This document shows, in pieces, positions 44,366 through 53,942 of a stretch of DNA of 64,000 nt. The number at the start of each line of letters is the position of its first letter. Position 1 is the stretch's first letter. The notes below the pieces were generated by a model. It did no database searches and was not told the origin of the DNA. It saw nothing but the letters and a program-made list of their open reading frames with translations. Both the position numbers and the translations under genes were made by a program. The stretch comes from an uncultured Mycoplasmatota bacterium (lineage in GTDB: Bacteria; Bacillota_I; Bacilli_A; RF39; UBA660), in the NCBI GenBank assembly GCA_946414095.1, contig CAMKNB010000002.1, positions 20,128 to 84,127 of the forward strand, read 5' to 3'.

Positions 44366-45090
44366 ATAAAAAAGTAATTAATATCCTTGTAATTATATTA
44401 TTATTAATTTGTACTAGTATAGTTATTTTTTCAATTGTTAATAAAAAAGATGATAATAATATTGAAAATAATGATGGTAATGATAATCAAACTATAGTAA
44501 TAGATGATGATAAGAATATAATTAATACTTTTTCAAATGAAATAACATTTAATCAAGTAGAACATACTATAAAAATAAATTACTATAAAGATAAAGAAAA
44601 AGATAAATTACACTATGAAATATTAATTGATGAAAATATAGTAGTGCAAAGTAGTGAAATTGAAGATATTGTATTTCCAAGTGAAGATGATATATTTTTA
44701 ATAAATGGTAGTGATGAAAAGGAATATTTGATTATTAAGATACATGAAGAAGATGAAATAGAAAAAATATATGTAGTAAATGAAACAAATCTTTTAGGAG
44801 AACTTGATTTTGATTTATCTTTTCAAATTGGTAACTTAGAAGGAGAAAATAAAGAATTATATTACATAAGTGAAAATTTATACTCACAATTTGTTATTGA
44901 AGAAAATGATATTAGATATCTTTTAGTAGAAGATTGTGAAAGTAGTAAAGATACATATAATTTTATTGAAAATGTTTTAAGTATTAATGATAATAAAATA
45001 GTAGTAGAGAAAAGAAGTACTCATGTAGGAAACAATTTTACTAATGGTAATAATCTATGCAATGATAGTTTCAAAATAATAATATATTAG
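44362..45090 (+). CDS. Hypothetical membrane-anchored extracellular protein
   Basis: 242 residues. An N-terminal transmembrane helix or uncleaved signal (about 5-26, VINILVIILLLICTSIVIF) is followed by an Asn/Asp-rich linker and an acidic extracellular domain. The Cys in LLLICTS might resemble a lipobox but the flanking residues do not fit well. Two Cys near the C-terminus (EDCESSKD and NNLCNDS) may pair. It is joined to proS by ATGA overlap. No family recognised. Confidence 0.65.
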   Translation: MNKKVINILVIILLLICTSIVIFSIVNKKDDNNIENNDGNDNQTIVIDDDKNIINTFSNEITFNQVEHTIKINYYKDKEKDKLHYEILIDENIVVQSSEIEDIVFPSEDDIFLINGSDEKEYLIIKIHEEDEIEKIYVVNETNLLGELDFDLSFQIGNLEGENKELYYISENLYSQFVIEENDIRYLLVEDCESSKDTYNFIENVLSINDNKIVVEKRSTHVGNNFTNGNNLCNDSFKIIIY

Positions 45091-45102
45091 TAAAAATAAA
45101 TG

Positions 45103-45131
45103 TTGAAATTTTAAATTATTAGTGCTAAAAT
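45103..45131 (+). promoter_or_regulatory. Promoter of the pheST T-box transcript
   Basis: TTGAAA (45103-45108), 17-nt spacer, TAAAAT (45126-45131); predicted start near 45138, at the beginning of the T-box leader. Confidence 0.6.
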
Positions 45132-45137
45132 TGATTT

Positions 45138-45356
45138 ATCTTTTGTGAAGAAATAGTAATGATAATCATTTATTTTAAGAGAGTTGATAATATGGTGTAA
45201 TATCAATAAATAAATAGTCATGAATTCACCTTCATATAAAAAGAACGTATTTATTTCGGCGTTAACGAAAACAAAGAGCATGTTAGTCATGAATTAAGGT
45301 GGTACCGCGGGTTATCTCGTCCTTTAATTTATGGCTTTTTTATTTAGGAGGATAGT
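45138..45356 (+). ncRNA. T-box riboswitch (Phe, specifier UUC) upstream of pheST
   Basis: The leader contains the T-box core AAGGTGGTACCGCGG (45296-45310), which pairs with the uncharged tRNA acceptor end. The specifier loop reads GAATTCACC, with codon TTC at 45225-45227 followed by the usual ACC, specifying phenylalanine. A terminator can form between GAATTAAGG (45290-45298) and CCTTTAATT (45321-45329), followed by TTTTTT at 45336-45341, and is exclusive with the antiterminator. Uncharged tRNA-Phe should therefore turn on pheS-pheT, which follow directly. Specifier, core and regulated genes all agree. Confidence 0.93.
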
Positions 45357-46397
45357 ATGATAGAGAGTCTAGAAAAAATTAAAGAAGAAGCACTTCTTAG
45401 TATTGAAGAATGTACTGATGAAAATGCACTTAATAATGTTAAATCTAAATATATTGGTAAGAAAAGTGTATTTAATGAAATAATGGCTAAGATGGGTAGC
45501 TTATCAAATGAAGAAAGAAAAGAAGTAGGAAGTAAAAGTAATGAAGTAAGATCTTCTATTACAGAAGCATTAGATAATAAATTAAAGAGTATTAAGGATA
45601 ATGAACTTAATAAAAAACTTGAAAATGATAAGATTGATATTACACTTCCAAGTAAAAAGGTAAGAAAAGGAACTCGTCATCCACTTACAATTGTAAGAGA
45701 AGAAATAGAAGATTTATTTATTTCTATGGGATATGATGTGGTTTCTGGTCCTGAAGTAGAAACAGATAATTATTGTTTTGAAATGTTAAACTTACCTAAA
45801 GGACATCCAGCAAGAGATGCTCAAGATAGTTTTTATATTACAGATGAAATACTTCTTAGACCTCATACAAGTCCAGTACAAATAAGAAGTATGCTTGCAA
45901 ATGCAGAAAAGAAACCATTTAAATTAATATGTCCTGGTAAAACATATAGAAGAGATGATGATGATGCAACTCATTCTCATCAATTTAGTCAAGTTGAAGG
46001 ACTTGTTGTTGGTGAAAATATTTCACTTTCAGATTTAAAAGGAACTTTAGAATTATTTGCTAAGAAAATGTTTGGTGAAGATAGAAAAATTAGATTTAGA
46101 GCAAGTTTTTTCCCATTTACTGAACCAAGTTATGAAGTAGATGTATCATGTTTTAAATGCAATGAAAAAGGATGTAATATTTGTAAAGGAACTGGATGGA
46201 TTGAGATATTAGGTTGTGGTATGGTTCATCCAAATGTACTTGAAAATTGCGGATTTGATCATACTAAATACCAAGGATTTGCATTTGGAGTAGGAATTGA
46301 AAGAGTAGCGTCACTAAAATATGGTGTTACTAATATGAGAGATTATTTTACAAATGATTATAGATTCCTACGTAATTTTGATAGAAAGGAGATATAG
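45357..46397 (+). CDS. pheS: Phenylalanyl-tRNA synthetase alpha subunit
   Basis: A 346-residue class II catalytic subunit. The N-terminal coiled coil (up to about 95) binds tRNA. The core has [32 protein letters not shown] (motif 2 area), [31 protein letters not shown] and, near the end, [16 protein letters not shown] (motif 3). [18 protein letters not shown] patch with Cys pairs is also present. ATG 45357 follows AGGAGG. It is the first gene after the Phe T-box; pheT follows by 2 nt. Confidence 0.97.
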   Translation: MIESLEKIKEEALLSIEECTDENALNNVKSKYIGKKSVFNEIMAKMGSLSNEERKEVGSKSNEVRSSITEALDNKLKSIKDNELNKKLENDKIDITLPSKKVRKGTRHPLTIVREEIEDLFISMGYDVVSGPEVETDNYCFEMLNLPKGHPARDAQDSFYITDEILLRPHTSPVQIRSMLANAEKKPFKLICPGKTYRRDDDDATHSHQFSQVEGLVVGENISLSDLKGTLELFAKKMFGEDRKIRFRASFFPFTEPSYEVDVSCFKCNEKGCNICKGTGWIEILGCGMVHPNVLENCGFDHTKYQGFAFGVGIERVASLKYGVTNMRDYFTNDYRFLRNFDRKEI

Positions 46398-46399
46398 CC

Positions 46400-48766
46400 A
46401 TGAAGTTAAGTAAAAAATTTGTTAATGATTATACACCACTTGATAAAATAGATATTCATGAACTAGCAAATGGAATGTTAAAACTTGGAAATGAATATGA
46501 AAGTATAACATCTCTTGTAAGTGGAAATAAATTGGTTATTGGTGAAGTAATAGAATGTGAGAATGTTAGTGGAAGTGATCATTTACATGCGTGTAAAGTT
46601 AATGTTGGAAGTGAAGTGTTAAATATTGTTTGTGGCGCTCCTAATGTTAAAAAAGGTATCAAAGTCATAGTTGCACTAGATGGATGTGTTTTGCCTGGTG
46701 GTACTATTAAAAAGACAATAGTAATGGGACATGAATCAAATGGAATGATTTGTGCTTTATTTGAATTAGGTATTGATAAAAAATTCTTAAAAGAAGAAGA
46801 TATCAATGGCATACATATATTAAATAAAGATGCTAAAGTAGGAGAAAATCCAATCTCTTATTTAGAACTTGATGATGAAATAATTGATTTCGAATTAACA
46901 GCAAATAGGGCAGATGAATTAAGTATGTTAGGTCTTGCATATGAAAGCGCTGTTATTACGGGTGAAGATGTAACTTTACCAGAATTAACATATAAAGAAG
47001 ACAAAGAAGATATAAAAGATTTGTTGGAATTAAAAGTTGAAACTCCTAATGTATATACATTTATATTAAAAAGAGTAAATAATGTTCTAATTGAAGAAAG
47101 TCCAACATTTATAAAAAATAGATTAATGGCTTGTGGAGTTCGTTCAATTAATAATGTAGTTGATATTTCAAATTATGTAATGTTAGAGACAGGTCAACCA
47201 CTTCATTTTTATGATGCTGACAAATTAGGTAAAACAATAGCAGCTAGAAATGCTAATAATAATGAGAAATTGGTTACACTTGATAATCAAGAAAGACTAC
47301 TTAGTGAAGAAGATATAGTTATTACAAATGGTAAAGATCCAATTGGTCTTGCTGGAGTAATGGGAGGTCTTACTACTGAAATAGATGAAAATACTAAAAA
47401 TGTAGTAATTGAATGTGCTATATTTAATCCAATTAGTATTAGAAAAACATCTAAAAAATTAATTAGAAGTGAAGCAAGCATTAGATATGAAAAAGGTCTT
47501 GATGTTAATAGATGTTATATGGCTATTGAAAGAGCATGTAATATGTTAGAAAAGTATGCAAGTGGTAAAGTATTAAAGGGAAAATTAGAATACAATACAC
47601 TTGATAGAAATGAAAAAGTTATTAACATAAAGTTAGATAAGATTAATAGTGTTCTTGGATATAATTTAACAGTAGAAGATGTAAGAGAAGTATTTAAAAA
47701 ATTAAAATTCAATGTTGAAGTTAAGGATAAATTATTTAAAGTAACTGTTCCAACTAGAAGAATGGATATATCTATACCAGAAGATTTAATTGAAGAAGTA
47801 TCTAGAGTATATGGTGTTGATAATATTGAAAGTACTTTACCAATATTTGAAAGTTCTCCAAGTAAACACAATATTAAAGATAGAATTGTTAGAGATAAAA
47901 TGGTAAGTTTAGGATTAAATGAAGTTATCACATATTCACTAATTAATATAGATGATGTATTTAAATTTACAAATGATGAATTTGGTTTAATTAAAATACT
48001 TGATCCACTAACTGAAGAAAGAACTGTTCTTCGACATAGTTTAATTACTTCATTATTAGATGTTTATAAATACAATAAGAGTCGTAATATAAAAGATTTA
48101 TCTATATTTGAAATAGCAAGAGGTTTTAGTTTAATTAATGGAGAATATATAGAAGAAAATAAACTTGCTTGTTTACTTACTGGTGCATATACAGAAGGAC
48201 TTAATAAAGAATACCATGATTTTTATACAGTAAAAGGTATTGTAGAAGAATTACTTGAATATTTAGGATATCAAAATAGATATTCATTTGTAGTAAAAGA
48301 ATTTCCAGAAGAAATGCATCCAACAAAAAGTGCATATATAGTAGTATCAGGAAAGGTAGTTGGTCTTATGGGACAAGTTCATCCAAGACTTACTAAAGAT
48401 GAAGTATATGTAGTGGAAATTAATTTAGATTTATTATTTGAGAATAAAGCAGGAAGGCTTAAATATAGGGAAACTTCTAAATTCCCAGGAATATCTAAAG
48501 ATGTTGCATTTGTTCTTCCATTAGATGTTAGAAATGAGGATGTAATTGCATCAATTAAACAAGGTGGAGGAAAACTTCTTTCTAAAGTAGAAGTATTTGA
48601 TTATTATGAAGGAGATAAAATAGAAAAAAATAAAAAATCAATTGCATATAATCTATATTTTGAAAGTAATGAAAAAACGTTATCAGATGAAGAAATTAAT
48701 CCAGCATTTGATAAAATTATTGAACTTGTTGTTAAAAGACATAATGCTATATTAAGAGATAAATAA
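46400..48766 (+). CDS. pheT: Phenylalanyl-tRNA synthetase beta subunit
   Basis: A 788-residue subunit with the standard order. N-terminal OB-fold tRNA-binding domain (VIGEVIECENVSGSDHLHAC, VCGAPNVKKG), B3/B4 editing domain (NVVDISNYVMLETGQPLHFYD), B5 domain, a degenerate catalytic-like core, and C-terminal FDX-ACB anticodon-binding domain (FPGISKDVAFVLPLDV). It pairs with PheS to make the (alpha-beta)2 enzyme. GAAAGGAGA precedes ATG. Expression is governed by the upstream T-box. Confidence 0.97.
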   Translation: MKLSKKFVNDYTPLDKIDIHELANGMLKLGNEYESITSLVSGNKLVIGEVIECENVSGSDHLHACKVNVGSEVLNIVCGAPNVKKGIKVIVALDGCVLPGGTIKKTIVMGHESNGMICALFELGIDKKFLKEEDINGIHILNKDAKVGENPISYLELDDEIIDFELTANRADELSMLGLAYESAVITGEDVTLPELTYKEDKEDIKDLLELKVETPNVYTFILKRVNNVLIEESPTFIKNRLMACGVRSINNVVDISNYVMLETGQPLHFYDADKLGKTIAARNANNNEKLVTLDNQERLLSEEDIVITNGKDPIGLAGVMGGLTTEIDENTKNVVIECAIFNPISIRKTSKKLIRSEASIRYEKGLDVNRCYMAIERACNMLEKYASGKVLKGKLEYNTLDRNEKVINIKLDKINSVLGYNLTVEDVREVFKKLKFNVEVKDKLFKVTVPTRRMDISIPEDLIEEVSRVYGVDNIESTLPIFESSPSKHNIKDRIVRDKMVSLGLNEVITYSLINIDDVFKFTNDEFGLIKILDPLTEERTVLRHSLITSLLDVYKYNKSRNIKDLSIFEIARGFSLINGEYIEENKLACLLTGAYTEGLNKEYHDFYTVKGIVEELLEYLGYQNRYSFVVKEFPEEMHPTKSAYIVVSGKVVGLMGQVHPRLTKDEVYVVEINLDLLFENKAGRLKYRETSKFPGISKDVAFVLPLDVRNEDVIASIKQGGGKLLSKVEVFDYYEGDKIEKNKKSIAYNLYFESNEKTLSDEEINPAFDKIIELVVKRHNAILRDK

Positions 48767-48768
48767 TA

Positions 48769-48798
48769 TTGATTTATTGAATATATTTATTATATAAT
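48769..48798 (+). promoter_or_regulatory. Promoter of frr
   Basis: TTGATT (48769-48774), 18-nt spacer, TATAAT (48793-48798), just after pheT. Confidence 0.5.
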
Positions 48799-48821
48799 TA
48801 GTTTATAAGTGAGGAATATTT

Positions 48822-49364
48822 ATGATAGATGAAATTGAGATTAAAAATAAGATGAGTAAAGTAATTGAAACTCTAGAAAGTAGATATACTACTATTAGAG
48901 CTGGTAGAGCAAATCCAAATATTTTACATGGAGTTATGGTAGATTATTATGGTGCTCCAACACCAATTCAATCACTTGCTACTATATCAATTCCAGAAGC
49001 AAGAGTTCTTTCTATTAAGCCATTTGATAAGAGTTCTTTAAAAAATATTGAAAAAGCTATTTATGAAGCAAACTTAGGTATTGCTCCAACTAATAATGGT
49101 GAAGTTATTATGCTTACTATTCCAGAGTTAACTGGAGAAACAAGAAGAGAATATGTTCGTCAAGCAAGTCAAATGGCAGAAGAAGCTAAAATAGCTTTAA
49201 GAAATATTAGACAAGATGAAAATAACAAGATTAAAAAAGATGAAGAATTAAGAGAAGATGAAAGAGATATGTGCTTAGAAATAGTACAAGAGTTAATTGA
49301 AAAATATAATAAAATTGTTGAAGATAAATTCAAAGAAAAAGAAACAGAACTTACTAGTATCTAG
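48822..49364 (+). CDS. frr: Ribosome recycling factor
   Basis: A 180-residue factor that splits the post-termination ribosome with EF-G. It shows the three-helix bundle pattern with TTIRAGRANPNILHGVMVDYY near 25-45, YGAPTPIQSLATISIPEAR, and RREYVRQASQMAEEAKIALRNIR (given in pieces). In most Firmicutes frr follows pyrH and tsf; here it stands alone with its own promoter and terminator, showing local rearrangement. Confidence 0.97.
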   Translation: MIDEIEIKNKMSKVIETLESRYTTIRAGRANPNILHGVMVDYYGAPTPIQSLATISIPEARVLSIKPFDKSSLKNIEKAIYEANLGIAPTNNGEVIMLTIPELTGETRREYVRQASQMAEEAKIALRNIRQDENNKIKKDEELREDERDMCLEIVQELIEKYNKIVEDKFKEKETELTSI

Positions 49365-49380
49365 TAAGTTTTTATTTTTT
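49348..49380 (+). terminator. Rho-independent terminator of frr
   Basis: 10-bp perfect stem AACTTACTAG / CTAGTAAGTT with TAT loop, then a T-rich run; overlaps the frr stop codon. Confidence 0.85.
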
Positions 49381-49422
49381 ATGTTATAATAACTAAAAAT
49401 TTTATTTTTGGAGGGGTATAGT

Positions 49423-50082
49423 ATGGAAAATAAAATTGAAGCACTTTTACTTGATTTAGATGGAACGTTGATTAATAGTGAAAAAGCATTCTTTGAAAGC
49501 TTTAAGGAAATACTTGAAAGGTTTGGAATAACTATTACAAAAGAGGAATATAAAAGATATGAACTTGAACAAAATGCAATGTTGCTAAAAGTATTAAGAG
49601 CTAGTTGCAATAATTTAGATAGTGTAACTGATACTGAAGTAATGGCACAAATATATGAAAATTATACAGATCAATTCTTAAAAGTTATTGAAGAAAGTGA
49701 AGCTAAAGATAACTTTGATTTGTTAACAAAACTAAAATTACAGGGGTATATTCTTGCTTTAGTATCTACTTGTAGAAGAAGTTACATAAACATGTTATTA
49801 AAAGCACACAACATAGAAAATTTATTTGACTTTATTGTAGCAAGAGAAGATGCTAAAAAATTAAAACCTGATCCAGAAGCATATTATATGGCTCTTAATT
49901 ATTTAAATTTAAATCCAAATAATTGCTTAGCAATAGAAGACTCTAAAAGAGGAATTGATGCAGCAATCGCAGCAAATATTAAAACTATAAAAGTTGATAA
50001 TTTCACTGAAATAAAATATCATGATGATAGAGTTATTGAAGAAACTTCTTGTAATGAAGTATTAAGAAAACTATTAAAATAG
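49423..50082 (+). CDS. HAD-superfamily hydrolase (phosphoglucomutase/phosphatase-like)
   Basis: A 219-residue HAD hydrolase of subfamily I with a helical cap. Motif I is LLLDLDGTLINSE (nucleophile and general acid Asp), motif II VSTCRR, motif III Lys in KKLKPDPEAYY, motif IV IEDSKRGIDAA. The pattern fits beta-phosphoglucomutase or small-molecule phosphatases; substrate cannot be told. ATG 49423 follows TTTGGAGGGG; the TTG at 49408 is part of that leader. Confidence 0.85.
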   Translation: MENKIEALLLDLDGTLINSEKAFFESFKEILERFGITITKEEYKRYELEQNAMLLKVLRASCNNLDSVTDTEVMAQIYENYTDQFLKVIEESEAKDNFDLLTKLKLQGYILALVSTCRRSYINMLLKAHNIENLFDFIVAREDAKKLKPDPEAYYMALNYLNLNPNNCLAIEDSKRGIDAAIAANIKTIKVDNFTEIKYHDDRVIEETSCNEVLRKLLK

Positions 50083-50126
50083 TATAAATAATTTATTATT
50101 TAACATAATATATATTGGTGAGTATT

Positions 50127-50270
50127 ATGTTAATGAATAATAAATTTAGTACTAAAAATTCTCTTCTTTATAAGATGAAATGCATTAATTCTAGAAATAA
50201 TGAATATTATGAACTTGAAAATAAAGAAATTAATAAAATTGAGAAATATACTGATAAAACTAAAAAGTGA
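50127..50270 (+). CDS. Small basic hypothetical protein, 47 aa
   Basis: A 47-residue ORF starting at ATG 50127 behind GGTGAG. The product is rich in Asn, Lys and Tyr (MLMNNKFSTKNSLLYKMKC ... INKIEKYTDKTKK) and has no recognisable domain. Its stop codon lies within a strong terminator, the usual arrangement for real genes in this genome, which supports coding. It fills the gap between the HAD gene and ackA. Confidence 0.5.
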   Translation: MLMNNKFSTKNSLLYKMKCINSRNNEYYELENKEINKIEKYTDKTKK

Positions 50271-50291
50271 AAAATGTTTTCACTTTTTTTT
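50262..50291 (+). terminator. Rho-independent terminator before ackA
   Basis: 12-bp stem AAAAAGTGAAAA / TTTTCACTTTTT with ATG loop and T run. Confidence 0.8.
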
Positions 50292-50339
50292 ATATATTTG
50301 TTATAATAATTACGTTAATAGAAAGAAGGAAAAAAATAT

Positions 50340-51518
50340 ATGAAAATATTAAGTGTTAATGCTGGTAGTTCTTCATTAAAATTTACTTTATTAGAATTAC
50401 CTGAAGAGAAAGTTATTATTAGTGGTAACTTTGAAAAAATAGGTTTGCCAGATAGTTTTTATTCTGTTAAGTATAATGGCAATAAAGATAGAAAGGAAAC
50501 TTTATTAAAAGATCATACTGATGCTGTTAAAATTCTATTAAAAGAATTAAAAAATTATAAAGTTATCAAATCTTATGATGAAATAGATGGTATTGGACAT
50601 AGACTTGTTCATGGTGGAGATAAATATACTGAAAGTGTTATTATTGATGAAGATGTACTTAAGACTGTTGAATCTTTAGTACCACTTGCACCTATTCATA
50701 ATCCAGCTAATTTAATTGGAGTTAGAAGTTTTATGGAAGTTCTTCCTAAAACACCTATGGTAGCAGTATTTGATACAGCATTCCATCAAACAATGAAAGA
50801 AGAAGAATTCTTATATGCTCTACCATATGAATGGTATGAAAGATATGGGGTTAGAAGATATGGATTCCATGGTACTTCTCATAGATTTATTGCAAATAAG
50901 ATGAAAGAAATTTTAGGAGAAGATAAGAAAATTATTAGTTGCCATATTGGAAATGGTGCTAGTCTTTGTGCTATTAAGAATGGTAAGAGTATTGCTACAT
51001 CTATGGGATTCACACCAAATGCAGGTGTAATCATGGGTAGTAGATGTGGAGATATTGATGTAGGACTTCTTCCATATGTAATTAGTCAAACAGGTAAAAA
51101 GTTTGATGAAGTTATGAATGAGTTAAATAAAAAAAGTGGTGTTCTTGGAATAACTGGTATTTCAAGTGACATGAGAGATGTAGAAGAAGGATACAATAAT
51201 AAAGATTCAAGATGTGTTACAGCAATGAATATGTATGCTAATAAAATAGTAGATTATATTGTTTCATACAATGCTAAATTAGAAGGTGCTGATTATATTG
51301 TATTTACAGCTGGTGTAGGTGAAAATAGTGATGTAATGCGTGATATGATTATTTCAAGATTAAACTTTATGGGAGTTAAACTTGATAGTGAAAAGAATTC
51401 TACACGTGGAATTAAAGGTGTTATTAGTACAGATGATTCTACAATTAAAGTATGTGTATTACCTACTGATGAAGAATTAATGATAGCTAAAGATACTTAT
51501 GATTTAATAAATAAATAG
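50340..51518 (+). CDS. ackA: Acetate kinase
   Basis: A 392-residue ASKHA-fold kinase interconverting acetyl phosphate and acetate with ATP, typical of fermentative energy metabolism. Motifs: MKILSVNAGSSSLKF at the start, RLVHGG, FDTAFHQTM, YGFHGTSHRFIA, SCHIGNGAS, GFTPNAGVIMGSR, and VFTAGVGENS near the end. GAAGGAAAA precedes the ATG. No phosphotransacetylase gene is in the window. Confidence 0.97.
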   Translation: MKILSVNAGSSSLKFTLLELPEEKVIISGNFEKIGLPDSFYSVKYNGNKDRKETLLKDHTDAVKILLKELKNYKVIKSYDEIDGIGHRLVHGGDKYTESVIIDEDVLKTVESLVPLAPIHNPANLIGVRSFMEVLPKTPMVAVFDTAFHQTMKEEEFLYALPYEWYERYGVRRYGFHGTSHRFIANKMKEILGEDKKIISCHIGNGASLCAIKNGKSIATSMGFTPNAGVIMGSRCGDIDVGLLPYVISQTGKKFDEVMNELNKKSGVLGITGISSDMRDVEEGYNNKDSRCVTAMNMYANKIVDYIVSYNAKLEGADYIVFTAGVGENSDVMRDMIISRLNFMGVKLDSEKNSTRGIKGVISTDDSTIKVCVLPTDEELMIAKDTYDLINK

Positions 51519-51531
51519 AAAAGAGAATATA

Positions 51532-52506
51532 ATGAATAGTATTTATAAAGCAATTTATAATGAAATTAAGAAATATAAAAAGATATATATTGCAAGACAT
51601 ATAGGTCCAGATCCAGATGCTTTTGGCAGTCAAATGGCATTAAAAGAATCTATCAAACTTACTTTTCCATCAAAAGAAGTTTATGCAGTAGGGACAAGTG
51701 TATCTAGATTTAAATATTTTGGAAGAATTGATAAAATTGATAACTATGACTATGAAAACTCACTTTTGATAGTTACTGATACTCCTGATAAAAAGAGAGT
51801 GGATATTGAAAATTTTACATCATTTAAAAATGTATTAAAGATAGACCATCATCCTAAAGTAGATGTATTTGGAGAAGTTGAATATATAGATGAAGATGCT
51901 AGTTCTGCAAGTGAATTAGTATATAAAGTTATCGAAAATACTAAATTAAAAATGAATACAGAAATAGCTGGATTTATATATATGGGAATTGTTAGCGATA
52001 CTAATAGATTTTTATATAATTGTAATTTTAAAACATTTGAAAGCGTTTCTGCATTAATAAAAAAATATAAACTAGATATAGAAGATTTATATAGAAAGGT
52101 ATACGCTAAACCGCTTAGTGAAATGAGACTTATGGGTCATATAGCTTCATCTTTAAGAGTTGATAAATATGGTTTTGCTTATATTGAAATAGATGAAGAA
52201 ATAATAGAATCTTTAGGTGCAGATTTATCAAGCGCATCAAATATGATAAATGACTTTAATAATATTAATGAGATAATTGTATGGACATTTGTATCATACG
52301 ACAGAAAAAATAATCAATTTAGAGTTAATATTAGAAGTAGAGGGCCTGTTATTAATGATATAGCAGCTTCATTTGGCGGTGGTGGTCATAAATTTGCAAG
52401 TGGTGTTAGAACTGATAGTAGAGAAGTAATAGATAAATTGTTAGCTTCATTATCAAACTGTTGTAAAGAATATAAAGAAGGAGCCAATAAAAATGGAAGT
52501 AATTAA
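51532..52506 (+). CDS. nrnA: DHH/DHHA1 phosphoesterase (NrnA-like oligoribonuclease / pAp phosphatase)
   Basis: 324 residues. The DHH domain has RHIGPDPDAFGSQ (metal site), TDTPDKKRVD, the DHH motif in KIDHHPKVD, and GIVSDTNRFLY. The DHHA1 domain ends in FGGGGHKFASGVR. NrnA degrades short RNAs and dephosphorylates 3'-phosphoadenosine 5'-phosphate in Bacillus. Ala/Gly-rich c-di-AMP phosphodiesterases are related but carry membrane and GGDEF parts that are missing here. It overlaps engB by 14 nt. Confidence 0.88.
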   Translation: MNSIYKAIYNEIKKYKKIYIARHIGPDPDAFGSQMALKESIKLTFPSKEVYAVGTSVSRFKYFGRIDKIDNYDYENSLLIVTDTPDKKRVDIENFTSFKNVLKIDHHPKVDVFGEVEYIDEDASSASELVYKVIENTKLKMNTEIAGFIYMGIVSDTNRFLYNCNFKTFESVSALIKKYKLDIEDLYRKVYAKPLSEMRLMGHIASSLRVDKYGFAYIEIDEEIIESLGADLSSASNMINDFNNINEIIVWTFVSYDRKNNQFRVNIRSRGPVINDIAASFGGGGHKFASGVRTDSREVIDKLLASLSNCCKEYKEGANKNGSN

Positions 52507-53086
52507 TGTTGAAGAACCAATTATTGCTGTTAGAATAAGTCAATATCCAGAAGATAGAAAAGATGAATTCTTAATTCTTGGAAGAAGTAATGTTGGTAAA
52601 AGTAGTTTTATTAACACAATAATTAACAGGAAAAATTTGGCAAGAACAAGTTCAAAACCAGGTAAAACTCAAACACTTAATTTTTATCAAATTAATAAAG
52701 AATTTTATATAGTAGATGTTCCAGGATATGGTTATGCACAAACAAGTAAAAAGCAACAAGAAAAATTTGGCATAATGATAGAAGAATATTTAAAACAAAG
52801 ACCATATTTAAAACATGTATTTTTACTTGTAGATTATAGACATAAACCAACTGAAGATGATATTTTAATGTATAAATTTTTAAAATATTATAATTTGTCT
52901 GTTACAATAGTTTGTACTAAATATGATAAAGTAAATAGATCATTAAGAAACAAACAAGATGATGTTATTAAAAAAACATTAAATCCTGCTTTAGGAGATG
53001 AGATAGTAAACTTCTCTAGTATAACAAAAATTGGAAAAGATAGAATATATGAAATTATAGAAAATATATTGAATAAAAATGCTTGA
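52493..53086 (+). CDS. engB: Ribosome biogenesis GTPase EngB (YsxC)
   Basis: A 197-residue essential GTPase for 50S assembly. G1 GRSNVGKSSF (about 30-39), the switch region TSSKPGKTQTLNFY, G3 DVPGYGYA, G4 TKYDK and G5 SSITKIG are intact. Its start lies inside nrnA with GAAGGAGCC upstream. It ends at a terminator that separates it from the following pilin-like gene. Usually engB follows lon or clpX; the nrnA coupling here is local. Confidence 0.95.
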   Translation: MEVINVEEPIIAVRISQYPEDRKDEFLILGRSNVGKSSFINTIINRKNLARTSSKPGKTQTLNFYQINKEFYIVDVPGYGYAQTSKKQQEKFGIMIEEYLKQRPYLKHVFLLVDYRHKPTEDDILMYKFLKYYNLSVTIVCTKYDKVNRSLRNKQDDVIKKTLNPALGDEIVNFSSITKIGKDRIYEIIENILNKNA

Positions 53087-53105
53087 AAATAACAAGCATT
53101 TTTAT
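53075..53105 (+). terminator. Rho-independent terminator of engB
   Basis: 11-bp stem AAAAATGCTTG / CAAGCATTTTT with a 7-nt loop; overlaps the engB stop codon. Confidence 0.75.
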
Positions 53106-53135
53106 TATAATTATTTTAGAATAGAGGTTAGTTAT

Positions 53136-53867
53136 ATGAAAAAAGGATTTACATTAGTTGAATTACTTGCAGTAATTGCTATAATTGGTATTCTTAGTGT
53201 TTTAGTAGTTCCAAGTATTATTAATATAAATAAAGGTATTAATGAAAGATTATTAGCTTCAAAAAAAGAAGAAATATCATCTAATGCTGAACTATATGCT
53301 AATAATAATGAAGACTTATTTAATGGTACCAATGAAGCATATATTTATGTATGGGAATTAATAGATGCAAATTATGTAAGCGTTGATACTAAATATGGAT
53401 CAGATAATTGTACTGAATCAAGAACTACAAAAGGATGTGTAATAAATCCAGTTAGCAAACAATCCATGAATGAAGATTATGTTATATTAACAAGACAAGG
53501 TGCTGGAGTTACATCTGAATATGTAAGTATGGGAGATGGGACAACATCTCAAGGGGTAAATGGAGATACGCTTGTAAATGCAGTATGTAAATTGCTTGAA
53601 AAACACAATGGAAATGCATATGTAGGTGATTCAATTGTTCCATGTAAATGTAATGATACTGCAGATTCACAATATCCTAATAATCCAGCTAAACTTGTAG
53701 ATAATAATGGTCATGATGTTTCTGCATGTCTTCTAAGTGGAACTGATGTAAATAATCATTTAAGATATGGAAATTTAAATAGTAATAATCCTAACTGGAG
53801 AGTTTTAGGATTATATATGGTTGATGGTCATATAACTGCTAAAATGATAACAAGTGGTGCTGTTTAA
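53136..53867 (+). CDS. Pilin-like protein with truncated LWRIVG-type domain
   Basis: 243 residues. A short leader (MKKG) precedes FTLVELLAVIAIIGILSVL, an almost perfect match to the other prepilin signatures in the window. Next come a pilin stalk with a Cys pair (DNCTES, KGCVINPVSKQSMNED) and a Cys-rich extracellular segment (VPCKCNDTAD, SACLLSG). The end, HLRYGNLNSNNPNWRVLGLY, resembles the beginning of the large domain of the protein at 12199 but stops about 25 residues later. It may be a naturally short form or a decayed copy. ATG 53136 follows AGAGGT. No other pilus gene is adjacent. Confidence 0.75.
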   Translation: MKKGFTLVELLAVIAIIGILSVLVVPSIININKGINERLLASKKEEISSNAELYANNNEDLFNGTNEAYIYVWELIDANYVSVDTKYGSDNCTESRTTKGCVINPVSKQSMNEDYVILTRQGAGVTSEYVSMGDGTTSQGVNGDTLVNAVCKLLEKHNGNAYVGDSIVPCKCNDTADSQYPNNPAKLVDNNGHDVSACLLSGTDVNNHLRYGNLNSNNPNWRVLGLYMVDGHITAKMITSGAV

Positions 53868-53874
53868 TAGTAAT

Positions 53875-53907
53875 AAAAACAATATAGTTTATATATTGTT
53901 TTTTTAT
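53875..53907 (+). terminator. Rho-independent terminator of the pilin-like gene
   Basis: 12-bp stem AAAAACAATATA / TATATTGTTTTT with GTTTA loop and T run. Confidence 0.8.
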
Positions 53908-53942
53908 GCTTAAAAAAGTATAATTGTTAATAGGAGAAAAGT

